Shown: positions 1 through 12,440, numbered from the stretch's first letter. The stretch: 64,000 bases of DNA from Macrocystis pyrifera (GCA_031763025.1 JASSKH010000007.1:8323930-8387929); one strand, 5' to 3'. Notes: a model not told the origin generated them from the sequence alone. Translations and numbers: made by a program.

Positions 1-462
1 GTGTTCACCAGGAGACAGCAGCAGTACAACTTGAAATACAGCACACGTCGTAAAACCTCGTCCTGTCACACAGCAGTATACAGCAGTACCCCGAGTAAAT
101 AGGGATGACTGACTATGATGCTGCTTTCAGCTTGCGATACCCCCGGGATTTCAAGTCAACGACATCCCGCTTACTGCTGCGGGGCCCGCAGGGGGGCGGC
201 GTGCAGTACGATGCAAGCGTTGGCCTCGGCTGGGCTGTGGCACATGCTCTAGGTGGTCAAAGTCGCGTGACCCAGCAAGCAACTCAGGGAATGGGCTCCC
301 ACTTCGGAAACAAGATCCTTAGCAGCCGTAGTAGTATAGTAGTAGTTTGTAGCGTGCATGCTGCTTCTACCTTTATTACAGTACATCTATCTGCGTAGTA
401 GTGGTACCGCTTGCATGCTACGTCGCCGTTTTATGGAAGTTTTAGTATTATAGGAGCAGGGT
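1..462. repeat. Repeat-rich flank, partial direct repeat of 3.6-4.1 kb
   Basis: No gene is seen. Two stretches recur in order further right: a CCCCCGGGA-containing block (about 140-180, compare 4025-4060) and a GTGCATGCTGCTTCTACC block (about 352-400, compare 3779-3830). The similarity is imperfect. These direct repeats bracket the 3.07-kb TIR element, so they could be remains of an older element or a segmental duplication. Confidence 0.45.
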
Positions 463-795
463 GGTCCATGCAGGACAATTTGTCCACAATTTCACCAGCA
501 CCAAGGTACAGTTTTCTCTGAGTGGAGGTGGATGTTCCGAAATCCAAAGACACTGGCAAACGTCCTGTTTCTAGGCGCAGGACTCCAAGGAGAGCTTCTT
601 TTTTTTCCCTCCGAGAGCCTTTGTATCCTAGATAAACCGGAAACACTCCAATCGTTTCTGGGGACCGGGGAACTTTCATGATCTCCAATATTCTTCACGG
701 ATTTGGACAGCTCTTAAAATTATCTCGCGACGCTAGTTTGTCTTCTTTGAAAAAGTGAAATTTGATTGATATATTTAAAAAAAACTGGGTCTATA

Positions 796-1559
796 AGGGT
801 GTGTCTAAACAGAATCGAAATCGAACATCGAAAATCGAATTGATAATAAACAAGGCGTTGATTGGTCCCTGGTCAGAACATGTTCCCCTTCGTTTTTTAG
901 GTTCCGAAAAAATGAACGATTTACAACCCAATGCCAAAATCAAAAAGTTGACGGCTGGGAATCGAAAAGGAAATCGAAAGCACGAACAGCAACAATTCAG
1001 CTCGTCCTACTGGTCAGCGCAGCCACGTCAAAATATCACATCAGGACCGCCGTACACAGCATCCAACCCACAGCTAGCACGGCAACATAGCCGCATAGAC
1101 CCCCCGTAAACAGCCAGCAGTCGAACCACAACACCAGCCCCGACGTTCTCGGGCCTTTGTTTCCCGGCGTTCGAGCCAGAGCGAACATAGTTTGAGGAAA
1201 ATTCAGGATGATACCCTCGAGAACGAGGTCGGAAGTTCGTTCTCAGTATAATTTCAAGTTTGATCTCGGGGCGTCAACGTTGGACGCGCCACCACCTCCA
1301 TGGGAGGCCCAACGACCTCCCGGAATCGAATTGCCGTCGCGTTTGCCTGCTTGTGTGGTGGATCTGTGTTACCGAGCGCTAGATTGCCGGCATGTGTGCA
1401 CAGATGCGAACGGCCTAGTAGGTTGTGCTCTCCGTTGCTTTTTGCCTGGACTTCTATTTTCACTTTTCGATTCTGTTTAGACACCTCGGCATATTTTTAT
1501 CGAAATCGAAATGAATTCGATTTTCGATTGAGCTTTTCGATTCTGTTTAGACACACCCT
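796..1559. mobile_element. Nested MITE-like TIR element, GTGTCTAAACAG family
   Basis: AGGGTGTGTCTAAACAGAAT at 796-815 recurs as its reverse complement ending at 1559, and the match continues through the ATCGAAA that follows. A second inverted end lies at about 1461-1483, so two related copies may be stacked. The inside is AT-rich with repeated TCGAAA. A diverged member in opposite orientation is at about 15805-16180, and a GGACACGCCTG-ended fragment at about 36100-36145. No coding capacity. Confidence 0.6.
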
Positions 1560-1984
1560 AAGACCTATGCCAATGGAAAAGCGAAGTGTCAAGAAAAAGT
1601 TTGAATTCCAAAGATACCCGCCAAAAATTTTTTGAACACGCTTCCTACGGGCACGTTTAGAAAAAAAAAAGTTCCCAACCTTTGGAAAAGCCCGAAAAAA
1701 GCAAATCTGGGGCCGATGTTGGGCCAAGATCGGCTTGAGAAAAACTCAGGCCGATCTTTGGTTAGAAGCGGCGAGATTCCGAGTCCTCGACAGACATCGA
1801 TCGACAAAACCAACGATCGCGTCATAATTCTGAACGGGGTGCGCTCGTTAGGGGCTCCGACCCACCCTTGGGTCACCGTCTTCACACAATGGCCAGTGAC
1901 GTGTGGCGGGCGCTGGTCAGGCGTACGGTAAAAAAACAAATAGCCGCTGGTGTGAACAAAATTTAAGACAAAAATTCTCGATCC

Positions 1985-2200
1985 GTCTCGAATGGCAAAA
2001 AACAGGCTTTGATTTCAGGTTTGGGAGGATACCGCAGGACGCCGCCGGCAAGCTCTCGCCCCCCAGAGCATGTATTCACTTTCTATCTTCGATGCCGTCA
2101 TCTATACTCGTTGGCCTTGCCCGACACCAAGCGGGTTGGCCGTGGGCTGAGTCTATATCGAGATCGAGCATCCATCGTCGCGCGAGCTGATTTTTATCAG
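1985..2200 (+). repeat. Dispersed repeat D, single copy
   Basis: A stretch beginning TCTCGAATGGCAAAAAACAG, with GGTTTGGGAGGATACCG inside and the run to TATCGAGATCGAGC, recurs at least four times at 20285-21620. Here it is a single diverged copy inside the 3.07-kb TIR element. Function unknown. Confidence 0.6.
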
Positions 2201-3537
2201 CGTGTTGACAATTTGCAACGAGAGAAAACAAATTGCGCCGCCTGCAGCCGTTAGAAAAAAAAGAGGAAAAATCAAACATTTTTTCCCTTTTTTCCCACAG
2301 CGGCGGTACGACGATATTTTCGGCCTTTTGTAAAGCAATATTTTTTAAAGAAAACTTTTGGACTTCGCGTTTCCATTGGCATAGGTCTAAGGTCGACTTC
2401 ATTGGTTTTATTCAGGATAACTAGCTATACCATTTTGGAAAAGATTTGGGCAAACGATTCTTTTCATCAATCCCCATACGCTGAGGGTTTTGTTTATCTG
2501 AGAAAAACGATACTTCGCGAGATATTCATAAAAATGTTTTGCCGCTACCTGATACGGACCCAGATACCTACAAACCAAAAATAGTACCAGGTGTATACGA
2601 TATACTATACAAAAAATAGTATGTCCGATACAACACACACGCGCACACAGCAGAGCTAGGGTTAGGGGGGGCGAGAACACTGCTGACGACGAGAAGGCAG
2701 CAGAGGCGATAGCAGCAGCTGCGCAGGAATGCCGGACTTTTTCCGTCTGTCAAATCACTCAAGTGCTCAACAAGTGGAAGGAGGAGGCGAAAAAAACGGC
2801 GGGAAGGGAGGAGGCAGAAGAGGATACGGCTGTGATATTGGGGGGGGGGGGTTAGATACATGTGCGGTGACTGGGTGAATCACTCCGTGAAAAAATCGTT
2901 TTGGCTTGTCGAGAGGCAATTAATTCCTGTGACTCGGTGTGGTTTTGGCATGTAGAGAGGCGATGAGGTCCTCCTGTGGCTGGGTATGTTTTTTGCGTGA
3001 TTGCAAAAAAAAACGTATGAATACTGCACCAGTGTGTTGTTTGAGCGAGGCTTGCCCTTGGTATAAACCATGACCGATATAACAGCCGCATGTAACAATA
3101 TATGATTGTATCGTATCGTACGTACGATATGTACAGTGTATCGTATGTACTTACGTATAATTAGTATTAGGCTTGCCATCCGACAATGTGCAGCATGAGC
3201 TTCACCGTTGATGAATCAAAACATTCCTGAAAGAAGAAATCTCCGTATAATTGTTGGTTGCCATTGCGCTGTACAACCCAGTAAGGCTTGATCTGTGAGC
3301 ACGATGTGCGTGCGGGTGCCATTAGCGCCCATTTTCCGGGTGTTTCGGGGCAATTTCGGGTGTATTTCGGGGTAGTTTCGGTCGAAAATGTAGCATTTTT
3401 CCAAAAAACAAAAAAATCCGCGGCTATCGACGTAGCTCACGACGGCGGTCATCGCCATTGTTGTTTCACGTTACAATTATTTTTTATTCAATAGGTATGC
3501 CCTGAAAAGTAAATGGACAAATTGTCCTGCATGGACC

Positions 3538-4143
3538 GTAGTAGTAGGTATAGTAGTGTAATATTTATTCATGCTCCTTTTACCTGTACTGCATCTACGT
3601 ACTACTGGTGGTGTATAGTAACAGTATAGTAGTCATGCCCCAACCCATGGTACCGCGTGGTTATTTCACCTCTCTGTTTACCTGAGGTTGTCTGTGTATT
3701 GTAGAGCGTTAGGTCACTAGTACTACTTAGTATTAGTATAGTTAGTAGTCGTAGCAGTACCAGGTAGTATTTCGTAGAGTGCATGCTGCTTCTACCGGTA
3801 CATATATCTGCGTAGCAGTGGTAGTGGTGTATAGTGACGGTATAGTACTCAACCCAAAAGGTACCGCGTACATGGCGTAGTATTCACCACAGAAAGAGTA
3901 GCACTCAGTTCCTGCCGGCTATTATTACTCTTTCCTTCAAGCAATACGCTAACCCATGGCTCCCGTTTCCACCAAGAACAGCTACACGGGTGTTACCTGT
4001 GACTCCCTTTTCGCCTTCCGACGCCCCCGGGACTTCATGTTACCCACATCCCGAAGGGAAGCCTTGTTCAGCAGTACCGTGTATTAGGACTCGTGGCCTA
4101 TTAGGCCTACTACTGTTTTTGTGCGAGTACATGTTCTTGTATC
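3538..4143. other. Intergenic repeat flank
   Basis: No gene seen. It contains diverged direct repeats of the 1-462 flank (see that entry) and TAGTAGTAG/CAGTAGTA low-complexity sequence. Confidence 0.5.
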
Positions 4144-4752
4144 GCAATAGGGGGACCTATATAAGGCGGTGTAGTGCACGGAGATTTCGACCGCCCTATC
4201 TCGAAAGACCGCCCTGTTGGAGATGGCGGTTGACCGCTCGGTTGGGCTTTTGGTGATATCCCAATGAGGCGGTAACCGTCCTATTGAGTACTTACAGCGA
4301 TTTAAGATACAGCACAGAGTGCTTCTGACCCAAGAGATGACCCAGAGGGCCTCACGAAAAGGGATATCGTACGTGTGCTCGGAGAAGGAAGGTACAGCGT
4401 TCCAGCGGTACATGTGCTGGACCAAGTAGACATGTGTGATGTCGAACACACACCACGTGTCTGACGCCTTGCGCTTTCCCGCCTGGGACTTGACCGCCTT
4501 GCGCTTGCCCGCGACATCATTCGAAGATTGCTTGGCGGCAAGACAGTCACGGCGGACGCGCTGCATTGGCTTGTCGCAGTCCGGGTCGGCTTCACCAGAG
4601 TCCGCACAGTCGATCACCACAATTTCTGCGACATTCGTATCCGTCAGGGTGCTCAGGGGTGAGGGCTGGAACCAACGACAGTTCGCCTGCTGCGCAGGGC
4701 ATCGTGCGTATCCCCTCTGTTCGTTGTGCGCTAGGGGTATGTTTGTTCGCAC
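4084..4752 (-). CDS. Unrecognised 222-aa ORF of the 1.29-kb TIR element
   Basis: This is an open frame of 222 codons, long for this neighbourhood, lying almost wholly inside a TIR element. I do not recognise the protein. It has an acidic/cysteine patch (CADSGEADPDCDKP), then two AGKRKA repeats that look like a basic nuclear-localisation or DNA-binding stretch, then a hydrophobic-aromatic C-terminal half (for example EALWVISWVRS). The last 20 or so codons read through the transposon end, so the true stop or a splice site may lie earlier. A transposon-encoded DNA-binding protein or a decayed transposase exon is possible. Chance openness cannot be excluded. Confidence 0.35.
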   Translation of the reverse strand: MRTNIPLAHNEQRGYARCPAQQANCRWFQPSPLSTLTDTNVAEIVVIDCADSGEADPDCDKPMQRVRRDCLAAKQSSNDVAGKRKAVKSQAGKRKASDTWCVFDITHVYLVQHMYRWNAVPSFSEHTYDIPFREALWVISWVRSTLCCILNRCKYSIGRLPPHWDITKSPTERSTAISNRAVFRDRAVEISVHYTALYRSPYCDTRTCTRTKTVVGLIGHES

Positions 4753-5429
4753 AGCAACAACAGCAGTAGGGGTGTGATACCGCCTGTACCTCGCTCAAAA
4801 GCTGTAGGGAAGAGTAGACTAAAAATGTTTCGTAACAAATGCTACCAGAGTTTAAGGCTCAAACACTCGACTTCCACCACATTCTCCCTCACCAAACCTG
4901 AATGATCTCTTCTTCGAGTAAGTCAGGAACCTCGATGAGGCTCTGAGTATCCAAGTCTTACCTCCTACTTTCTCGGTACAGGACTCAGTATGAAGTGATC
5001 GCATTGCTCTCATCGTTCCTTCCTGAGCGCTTCTTAAGTGTTGGAGTTTTACAGGTTTTAAACATGAGATATTCCCCTTTTTTCCTTTCGTTGGGGGATG
5101 AGGGTGAGGATCGAACCACGGGCCTCGCTCTTCATAATATCACGTCCTACTTGCGATGCCATTGTAGGGAAAAGTAGACTAAATATGTTACGTTACGTAA
5201 CAAATGCTACCAGAGTTTAGCTTGGAAACTCGATTTCCACCACACAACAGAGCGAGGTTTTTACTGATGTGGAGACGAAAGTGGGCCGTGGATAGGGCGG
5301 TAGCCGCCCTGAATAGGACGCCTACCGTGCTGTATAGGGCCCCTTGCTGTATAGGGCGGTAGCCGCCCTATTCGCATCTTCTGTCGTGTACAGCCGATTT
5401 TGACCGCCTTATGTAGGCCCCCCTACTGC
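4144..5429. mobile_element. 1.29-kb TIR DNA transposon with GGCGGT subterminal repeats
   Basis: GCAATAGGGGGACC at 4144 and the reverse complement of 5403-5429 (ending CCCCCCTACTGC) match over about 27 bp with a few mismatches. Both ends carry repeated palindromic GGCGGTAGCCGCC-type motifs (about 4165-4290 and 5290-5420), as expected for subterminal transposase-binding repeats. About 80 bp containing AACAAATGCTACCAGAGTTT is directly repeated inside (about 4802-4880 and 5164-5242). The only sizeable ORF is on the minus strand at 4084-4752. Superfamily not recognised. Confidence 0.65.
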
Positions 5430-8400
5430 ATATGTACACAAGGTTTCTACGCCTGACGAGGCATCGCTAAGTGAAAGGGACTCGAAGACCATTACGAGAT
5501 TTCACGGGGTGTGAATCAGCCACAACGAATTGTGATGTATTTTGTATGTGTAATTTTTTGACAGTGCCTTTGCGTCCGCGGTGCTTGTTAATATCAGTGA
5601 GTGATGTTCGTAAGATGCATCTCGACGTCGGTTGGGAGTTCTTCATCTGACGGGTTTGAACTTAACAACAAATAAATAAGCAAGGAACACGTATTTTACG
5701 TTGTTCCAGTCAGATTACAATAGCGGCAGTGCTGAAGTGGTGCACAGGGTGCACGATGTTTTTCTAGATTAATCGTTCTGCGGGGGGATTGTAGACCAAT
5801 ATAATTGATCGCGAACGTGCCTCTTGCCCAACTTAGCACAAATCGCCAGTGCTCACCAGAAATGGAAAATGCTCTAGCTGGCAATCGGAGGCTACAGGCC
5901 ACCACGGATGGAAGTACAGCTACGCGAATCACGGCCATGCTGATTCGGGTTAACGTGGTAGCCGAAATCACGCTCCAAGTTGGGCCGTGAGCCCGAGGCG
6001 ATGCATGACCCAATTCAAGCTTTTATGCGCGAGTATGTGGGACTTGGGCTGACCTCCATCATCCGGCATCAATCGTCTTAGATCTGCATTAGTAGGCGGA
6101 ACCCTGAATGAAACGGAATAATGTGCTGTATGGGTGGACATCTATGCCCCTTCCACCGTTTGGCCCTCTGTGATGCTGACCGAGAGTTTCCGCACAATTT
6201 TTGCCAACCTAGCTTCGAGACCATTCAGCATTACGATTCCACTCGTCCCGCCAAGGACTCCCAGCCTAGGGTAAATGGTTGGTGCAGGGTTTGTGCCCGA
6301 GGCGAAACCCGCGGTTCCAACCGTGCGTGGTGGGCCGAGCTGATCGTAGCTTGATCGACGAAACTGGTCTGAGAAAACCTGCCTAATTGTTTTCTCCACC
6401 GCACGGGCACACCGGCGTCCGTTTCCGGCCTCCGTGTCATTCGGACGCCGACGAAGGCGGCCACAGCTTACCCAATCACCCTACACGAGGCAGAAGAACA
6501 TTAGATGATTAATGAACCTTAGGTGGTTAATGAACCCCGGTTTATTTAGGTGGGTATTGCAGAACCAACACATGACAGCCACCAACACGCGTCCGTCTTT
6601 TCGACTGTTGAAATGGACATCAGAAAAGACGAAGGTGCAACCCGATGAGAAAACGCATGGCCTAGGTTTATGAATCGCGGCCTTCAATACTCTGCTATTG
6701 GACCATTGAGAAGGCGCCAAACAGCGTACGAGTATTGTGTCGTGGACATGAGAGTTCATTTTGAGCGACTTGGCAAACAAACAATCTCGTAGCGGGCATA
6801 AGGGATGCAGCTCTGGGTCAAAGGGCCTCTCTGCCCGGGGCGGTCGAACGGTCGCGCCTGGAGTTCAAAACGTTGGTGGGCGGCCCGGGGGACCCCGGGC
6901 AGCGACCGGAGGGATTTTCTGCCGCTGAGATGTCTGGGAAAAAAATGACTGCCCACTTTGATAGTATGTATACTCCGAAGTATACATACTCCGAAGTATA
7001 CATATCCATGCTATCCCCGGGTTACAAATTGTCACTATTAATATTAATATAGCATTCATCCGTTCCTAACCTCCGTATGGGGTAGAGTTTGTTAGCGTTG
7101 GGGTCAGGTTTGGGGTTGAGCGTGAAGACTTTGAAATCCGGGAAGTGTCCTTGGCTCAACAGCACACACTGGCTAACTGTTCCGCCTCGTGACGCTTGAA
7201 TAAACTTGATGTTCCAACATCCGAAGTTGGGACTGCAGACCGTACCTCTGCGCAGCATGTGATTCTTGATGGGTTGAAAACAAAACATACCGCAAACACA
7301 AGTTGGTATTGTATGCATTTAGTGGGTTGAATCACAACACAAACCACGGGCACAAATTTGTCAAGTGTGTTCCAGGTATCTGGTAGTGCACAACACCTTG
7401 TGAGCCCAGCAATCGGTACCGGTGGGCCCTTTGCGCGCCATAAAACGGTGAATGCTGCTCCGAAGAACGGAGAAAAACAGAACGATACCTGTGCAAGTAA
7501 AAAGGAATCGGCATGCGCTCTAGACGTTTCCCCCCTTGTAATATGTGGGTATGTGACGCAGGTGCCCCGAGCAGTTAGAAGGGCTGGAGGGGAGTGATGT
7601 ATAAGGCGGCTTTCCTTTTATCGTTCTTTTTTTTTCTTCTAGACGTCCCCAGCTCATCTGTCATTTGCTTTTATACTATGCAATGTGCCCCTCGCTGCCG
7701 GCAAATGCCACGTACGTATGTGTGTATTGCAAGTGGCCGATTTACGGCGCAATGGAGTATTAGCTGTAGCCGTACTGTTGGTGTTGATCGTTGTTGCCTT
7801 GAGGTGGGGAGTCGGCGACTAGCGGCGTCGTGGTTTGATACCCTGTTGGTTGTTGGTGTCTTCAACGAGAGTCAAACAGAGAACGGGAGTAAATCCACAT
7901 ATACTCAGAGGGCGACGCTCACCCTCCTTGTAGAAGGACAATCACGAAAACCAGCAGCAGTTGTATTAATATTTGCTACTTGAGACATACCGGGAACATG
8001 AGCCGCCCACGTAAATAGAACTCACTCGTGCAACTGAAGTTTTTCTCTCCGCACGCCCGCAAAAATAAGTACCACCGGGAAGATAATGCCGATTTAGCAA
8101 GTAACTCCCCAGGTATGTATGCTGAGTGGCCAGTAAGAGAAACTAGGAAAAGGTATCCACTTATCCTGTTCGCTAAGACCTTATCCTTCTTATTAGTACG
8201 CATATTTTAAGCGGCTTGGAGTGCAACACAATAAAAATCGATCTGCGTCAGATAGAAATGCACGGCATGACAGCAAATAGTAGCAGTGTGGCGCTATATC
8301 CGGGGGGTGTGAGGCGTAACGGGCGGGCGGGGTGGTGGGGGGTACGACGGTAAGTAAGTGTGACCGGTACAGACACTTTGGGGCCGACGAATTGTGGAGA

Positions 8401-9121
8401 CGCGACGAGGCATCTCTCGGAAGGAAGTCAGCATTTAAGGCTTTTCTCTGTATATGAGGAGTTTGGCCTAACCTGGACATCGCGAGTGCAACCTGCGGTG
8501 GAATGTCAGACTCTGCAATATGCTTTGTCGCCATGTGTTTTTTAGCTTCTCTTGAGCCCCTCGCACCCCCTGGTGTTGTGCGCGCGCACTGGCTACCCCG
8601 TCGTGCCTCAGCCATTTCGCCCGGCGCCGTTGTCACGTGTGAAGCCGCCCGTGGTGGCAGCATGACTCGTAAGTGTTGTTTTGCTTTCACTATATCCTCG
8701 TGAAAAAACACGACCTCGCCAGCTGCCATATTATATGTGGTAGATACTTGAGGCGAAGTGAGCTGTTGTTGCAGCGTGGAATTCTCCGAGCTAAGAGTAT
8801 GTTGTACCAGGTAAATATCGCGTTTGTCGTCCACGAGCATTCTTGGATGTATTTTCAGCGCCGCCAGCTGTTCCGGTATCCCAAGAAAGCAGACCGTTTT
8901 AGTTTACCTCAAGTGAGTGGATGCGTCACCTGTGTCTCCTCGCCATTTTCATGTTGGGAAAGCACTAGGATCAGGGCCAGGCGAGCGAACAATGCCAAAC
9001 TCGCGTGAATGTGACTTTTTAGCACTACCAGCACCACCACCAGCCACAACCCACTTACGGGTGGCCGGTCCCTATTTATTTATACGGTGTCTAAATCATA
9101 CGAACCCTCTCCCCGACACAG
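5430..9121. other. No recognisable gene; likely holds unlocated 5' exons of the HSF gene
   Basis: I find no convincing coding sequence. At about 6965-7005 there are tandem copies of a GTATACTCCGAA-type unit. Because the HSF reading frame starts mid-domain at 9122, one or more upstream exons encoding the first half of the DNA-binding domain should lie here or further left. I searched for the FVRQLN-type motif and found no acceptable match. Confidence 0.4.
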
Positions 9122-11356
9122 GCTTTTCGAAAGTAAAGGGGTCGTCCACTCGATCGAGCTCAGCGCAAGGCGAGACTGGAGACGGAGGAAAGCGTGAGTG
9201 GCAGGATTCCGACTTGTGGGAGTTCAAGCACCCCAAGTTCCGTCGGGGCTGCAAGGATCTCCTCGTGGACATCAAAAGGCGCAAGGACGGCGGTCGCTTG
9301 AAGCGCCGGCGAGGTGGGGTCGAATCTCGGCGAACATGGCCTGGTTGCAGGGGCGATAGGATACGCGAGCAGAAACGTACGATTGTCCGTTTTATGTTTT
9401 GAATTTCGACGGTGGGTTCTCTACGGGCCGGTGTATTCTACGCACCGGTGTATTCACCCTTTGTACGTGTGCACTTGGAGTTGCCGACGTGTGGGGTGCA
9501 TACCGCAGTGGCACGTTAATGGTTGAACAAATCCCGGGTGTAGTCCAACAGGGTGCATCCAGTCTACAACCTGTGCCCCAAATGTCTAAGAGGCAGCCCC
9601 CACGATTTGTTTCGTGAGACCGCAGGTAGCTGCGGGGGTGATTCAAGTAGCGTAGCGTCGAGGTCTCTCGCGCGCGGTAGGTCTTGCGATGTTTTGAGAG
9701 GGATTTCATGCAGATGCGACCCAACGTGCGGCTCTCAAAGGTTGTGACAAGTAACGAAGAAACACAAACGCAGAACGGCGTGGGGTGAGTAGAAGGCATT
9801 CGACGCAGGTCGACGGTTTGTGTTTTGGTGAGCTGTGGGTTTTTTCCCGCGCTGCTTGAGCGTGTCGTCTCCCCACAAACGTTTTTTATTTATATCGCAG
9901 TGCATTTCTAATAAACCGACTCATGTGCTTTGTTTTTTTTAGCGCCCGCCCGTCACCCCCCGTCCCCCGCCCCGGAAACGTATGTCTAGAACCCCCCTGC
10001 GACTGCCGCGCCGCGCGTCTTGCACTTTTCTAGTTAACACGCAATCGAATGTGCTGAAGGATCTGAAGAGGGACGTGGACCAAGTGGCCGCCGACTTGCA
10101 AACCGTGGACGACAAGGTTGACGGCATAAAGTCGCTGCTGTTGTCCATGGCCGCCCGACCCAGACCTTTCCCCGTGACATCCCAGGCGCCCGAAGACGGT
10201 GGCGTCTTCGGGTACGACGCTAACCCGGCTTTCGTTCCGACGGCGGCCGCGCACGCCGGTGGCTTCGAAGGGTGGGGTGGGGGTACTGTTGGCAGCCCCG
10301 ACCCGTACATGTATGGGGCTCCGCTGGCGATCAACTACTTGCCGCCGCGTCCAGCTGTGGACCAGCGCTCGTGGTGGCAGCCTCCTTCGCAGCGCCAGTA
10401 CGTTGCAAAAGATCAATACTTCGTGCCACAGAAGGTAAGAAAATACAAACGCTGTTGTATTTAGCTCGCCCACGGATCTCCTCCTCCTCACTGATATCGT
10501 AGCCGAGAACTTGTTTTACTTGAGACATGGCGTACTGTTGTGTTTTGTACTTGTTGGTTTGGGCACTGAACTATACCCGCAGTCGTGCAGAGCCTCGGAC
10601 GTTGGTACGCTCTTTCCTCGCCTGTGGTATCCAAGAGGTCGGTGAACTAGGGAGAATATTTTGCTGAATAATATTCATCAGTGTCTGATGTGAGCGGAAC
10701 CTTACGCTTGAATCGAGAGCAATTTTTCAGCTATTCGCTTTCATGCGCGGTTTTCCCTCGGCTCATCGTTGTGTTGGGAGGGCATTTTTGCGTTTTTTTT
10801 ACCAATTCGGCTTTGTTGTCTTCTCAGTTCGACACACAGTATTGTGGATTTCTTTCCGGTACATAGGAACGCTACTGACTACGGTACCAATACAATTCAA
10901 CCGTTTTGGCCGCGATCGCGCGGAAGACGATGCTTGACACGCTGCCCCCTCTTCCAGCCGCAAAACCAGGCGCCACCGGTCGCAACTTTTCCTGTGAATA
11001 CCTCGGTGCCGCAACAGCTGTCGCTGGATCGATCGACGAGAGAGCACGGCCTTGCCCCCGAGCACACGGGAAAGGGGATGCACGTCTCCACCGTTCGCCC
11101 CCCAAACCGAGGAGGCGGTGACCATCGAGTGTCGTTTTCTAGCGGGGCCGATTCTGCCGACCAACACGGCGCGCAGCCCTTTTGGCCCTCCCCCCCGCCC
11201 CCCCCGAACGGGGACCAGCCATTGGGTTTTAGGGGTGGGGGAAGCCCTGGTGTGGGCGACATGCAGCAGAGCTCGGAAAAGGGAAAGATGTCCATGCTGG
11301 AGATGTTGTCGCATTCTGCTGCGAAAGCCATTAAAACGGAGAGCGGAAAGGACTGA
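9122..11356 (+). CDS. Heat shock transcription factor (HSF-type), partial gene model
   Basis: Three exons join in phase: 9122-9313 (after acceptor CGACACAG, needing one base from an upstream exon), 10034-10434 (acceptor TTTTCTAG, donor GTAAGA) and 10958-11356 (acceptor CTTCCAG, stop at 11354-11356). Exon 1 encodes the second half of the HSF winged-helix DNA-binding domain: GFSKV, then LWEFKHPKFRRGCKDLL and IKRRK, the family signature. About 29 residues separate GFSKV from WEF, far more than the usual wing loop. Exon 2 begins with a heptad-like segment (VLKDLKRDVDQVAADL, then DKVDGIKSLLLSM) fitting the HR-A/B trimerisation coiled coil, followed by a Gly/Pro-rich tail. Exon 3 is Pro/Ser-rich and ends with a short basic segment. 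Expected role: nuclear, binds heat-shock elements as a trimer. The 5' exon(s) with the recognition helix were not located. The donor at 9314 (GTGGGG) is weak, so that junction is the least certain. Confidence 0.8.
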
Positions 11357-11863
11357 TAACTTGTACGCCATCCCCATCACTGGGCCGATCCTGACGATCA
11401 GCTGGGCGCGGGAGGGCGCGGGAAACCCGAAGAACATGTCGTTTTTTTGGCGAGGCGACTCGCACGCCCGGTGCACTCACCCTCTCATCCTTGGTTTAGT
11501 TTACCCCGCCGCGAGTCTCGCCCGCGACGTTTGTGTCTGGTTGGCACGGCGGACGGAGACAAAACGGAGCAGGCCTTCGTATACTAAGGGTTGTAATGCC
11601 GGCAGTTATCCTACTGGCTGACTTTTTCATATGATCGATCTGATCGGTCGAGATCTCTGCGGGCAGGAAATACCTTATATTGTAACGTGTTACGCCTTCC
11701 TCGATCCTCGACCCCCCCCAAGAAAGACTCACGAATTTTTTCCGAGCAAGGGCACAGCGGGGCGTTTTTCTGAGGTTGTTTTTTTGCGCCGTTGTCGTTG
11801 CTCTGTCGTGGCATTTACCGTTCGTGATGTTACGTACGTACATGATCTGTGCCAGCAAGTTTA

Positions 11864-12440
11864 GCGCGGGGCTTGTCAGTCATTTCATACAACAGCGTTG
11901 GCTGGGCGGACTCAAGTATGCGGTATTGCAGCGCCTGCTGGTCTAGTAAGGGGGGCGTATAATTAGTCGAGAGGCGCAGCCAACAAAGAAATAACACGGC
12001 TATGCAGTGGACGCGCTTGTGTGTCGTTGTGAATGTGTTGGCACTTTTAGGAAAACCTAGACACATTACGTACGTGCGAGGAAAACTGTTGTTTGTTCGC
12101 GTAATTTTTGTCACTCTATGGTTGCCTTTGCCGTTGTTACCGCTGCCTAAATGTCCTGTACAAGCAAGTTTACCGCGGGGCTGTCAGTTATCCCCTACAA
12201 GCAGCAGCATTGGCTGGCCGAACTCGAGTCTGCAGTATTTTAGCACCCGCTGGTAAAGTAAGGGGGGCGTAGAATGAGTCGTAGAGAGACGCAGCCAGTA
12301 TGGAAATATTATGGTTCTGCGGTGAGCGCCCGTGTGTGCGTCGTTATGAAGGTGTTGATGGTGATTTATGGAGAACCCAGACACACTACGTGGGAGGAAA
12401 GCTCTCACTTCACGAGGCTGGGGTTGATAACAACACATAT
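11864..12440. repeat. Tandem duplication, two diverged units of about 305 bp
   Basis: The stretch beginning near 11864 (GCGGGGCTTGTCAGT) repeats near 12170 (GCGGGGCTGTCAGT). Shared blocks follow in order: TTGGCTGG, AGTAAGGGGGGCGTA, GACGCAGCCA, and an ACCCAGACACACTACG-type end. It lies just 3' of the HSF gene. No coding evidence. Confidence 0.6.

Larger units (their letters stand above)
463..3537. mobile_element. 3.07-kb TIR DNA element, non-autonomous
   Basis: The 24 bases at 463-486 (starting GGTCCATGCAGG) are the exact reverse complement of 3514-3537. That is a perfect 24-bp terminal inverted repeat around 3.03 kb of interior. No ORF inside resembles a transposase. The interior holds a nested TIR element (796-1559) and a copy of a dispersed repeat (about 1985-2200). 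I could not fix a target-site duplication. Superfamily unknown; probably a non-autonomous derivative carrying other repeats. Confidence 0.7.

Noticed and set aside
8815..8909. AFVVHEHS...LFRYPKKADRFS, weakly like HSF helices 2-3
   Set aside because: Spacing is off by two or more residues, the FVRQLN segment does not follow, and the donor phase (0) does not fit the phase needed at 9122.
9061..9121. FIRCLNHT in frame just before the HSF exon, resembling the HSF FVRQLN motif
   Set aside because: Six extra residues would separate it from GFSKV, the upstream frame has no other HSF residues, and a good acceptor (CGACACAG) lies between; judged a coincidence.
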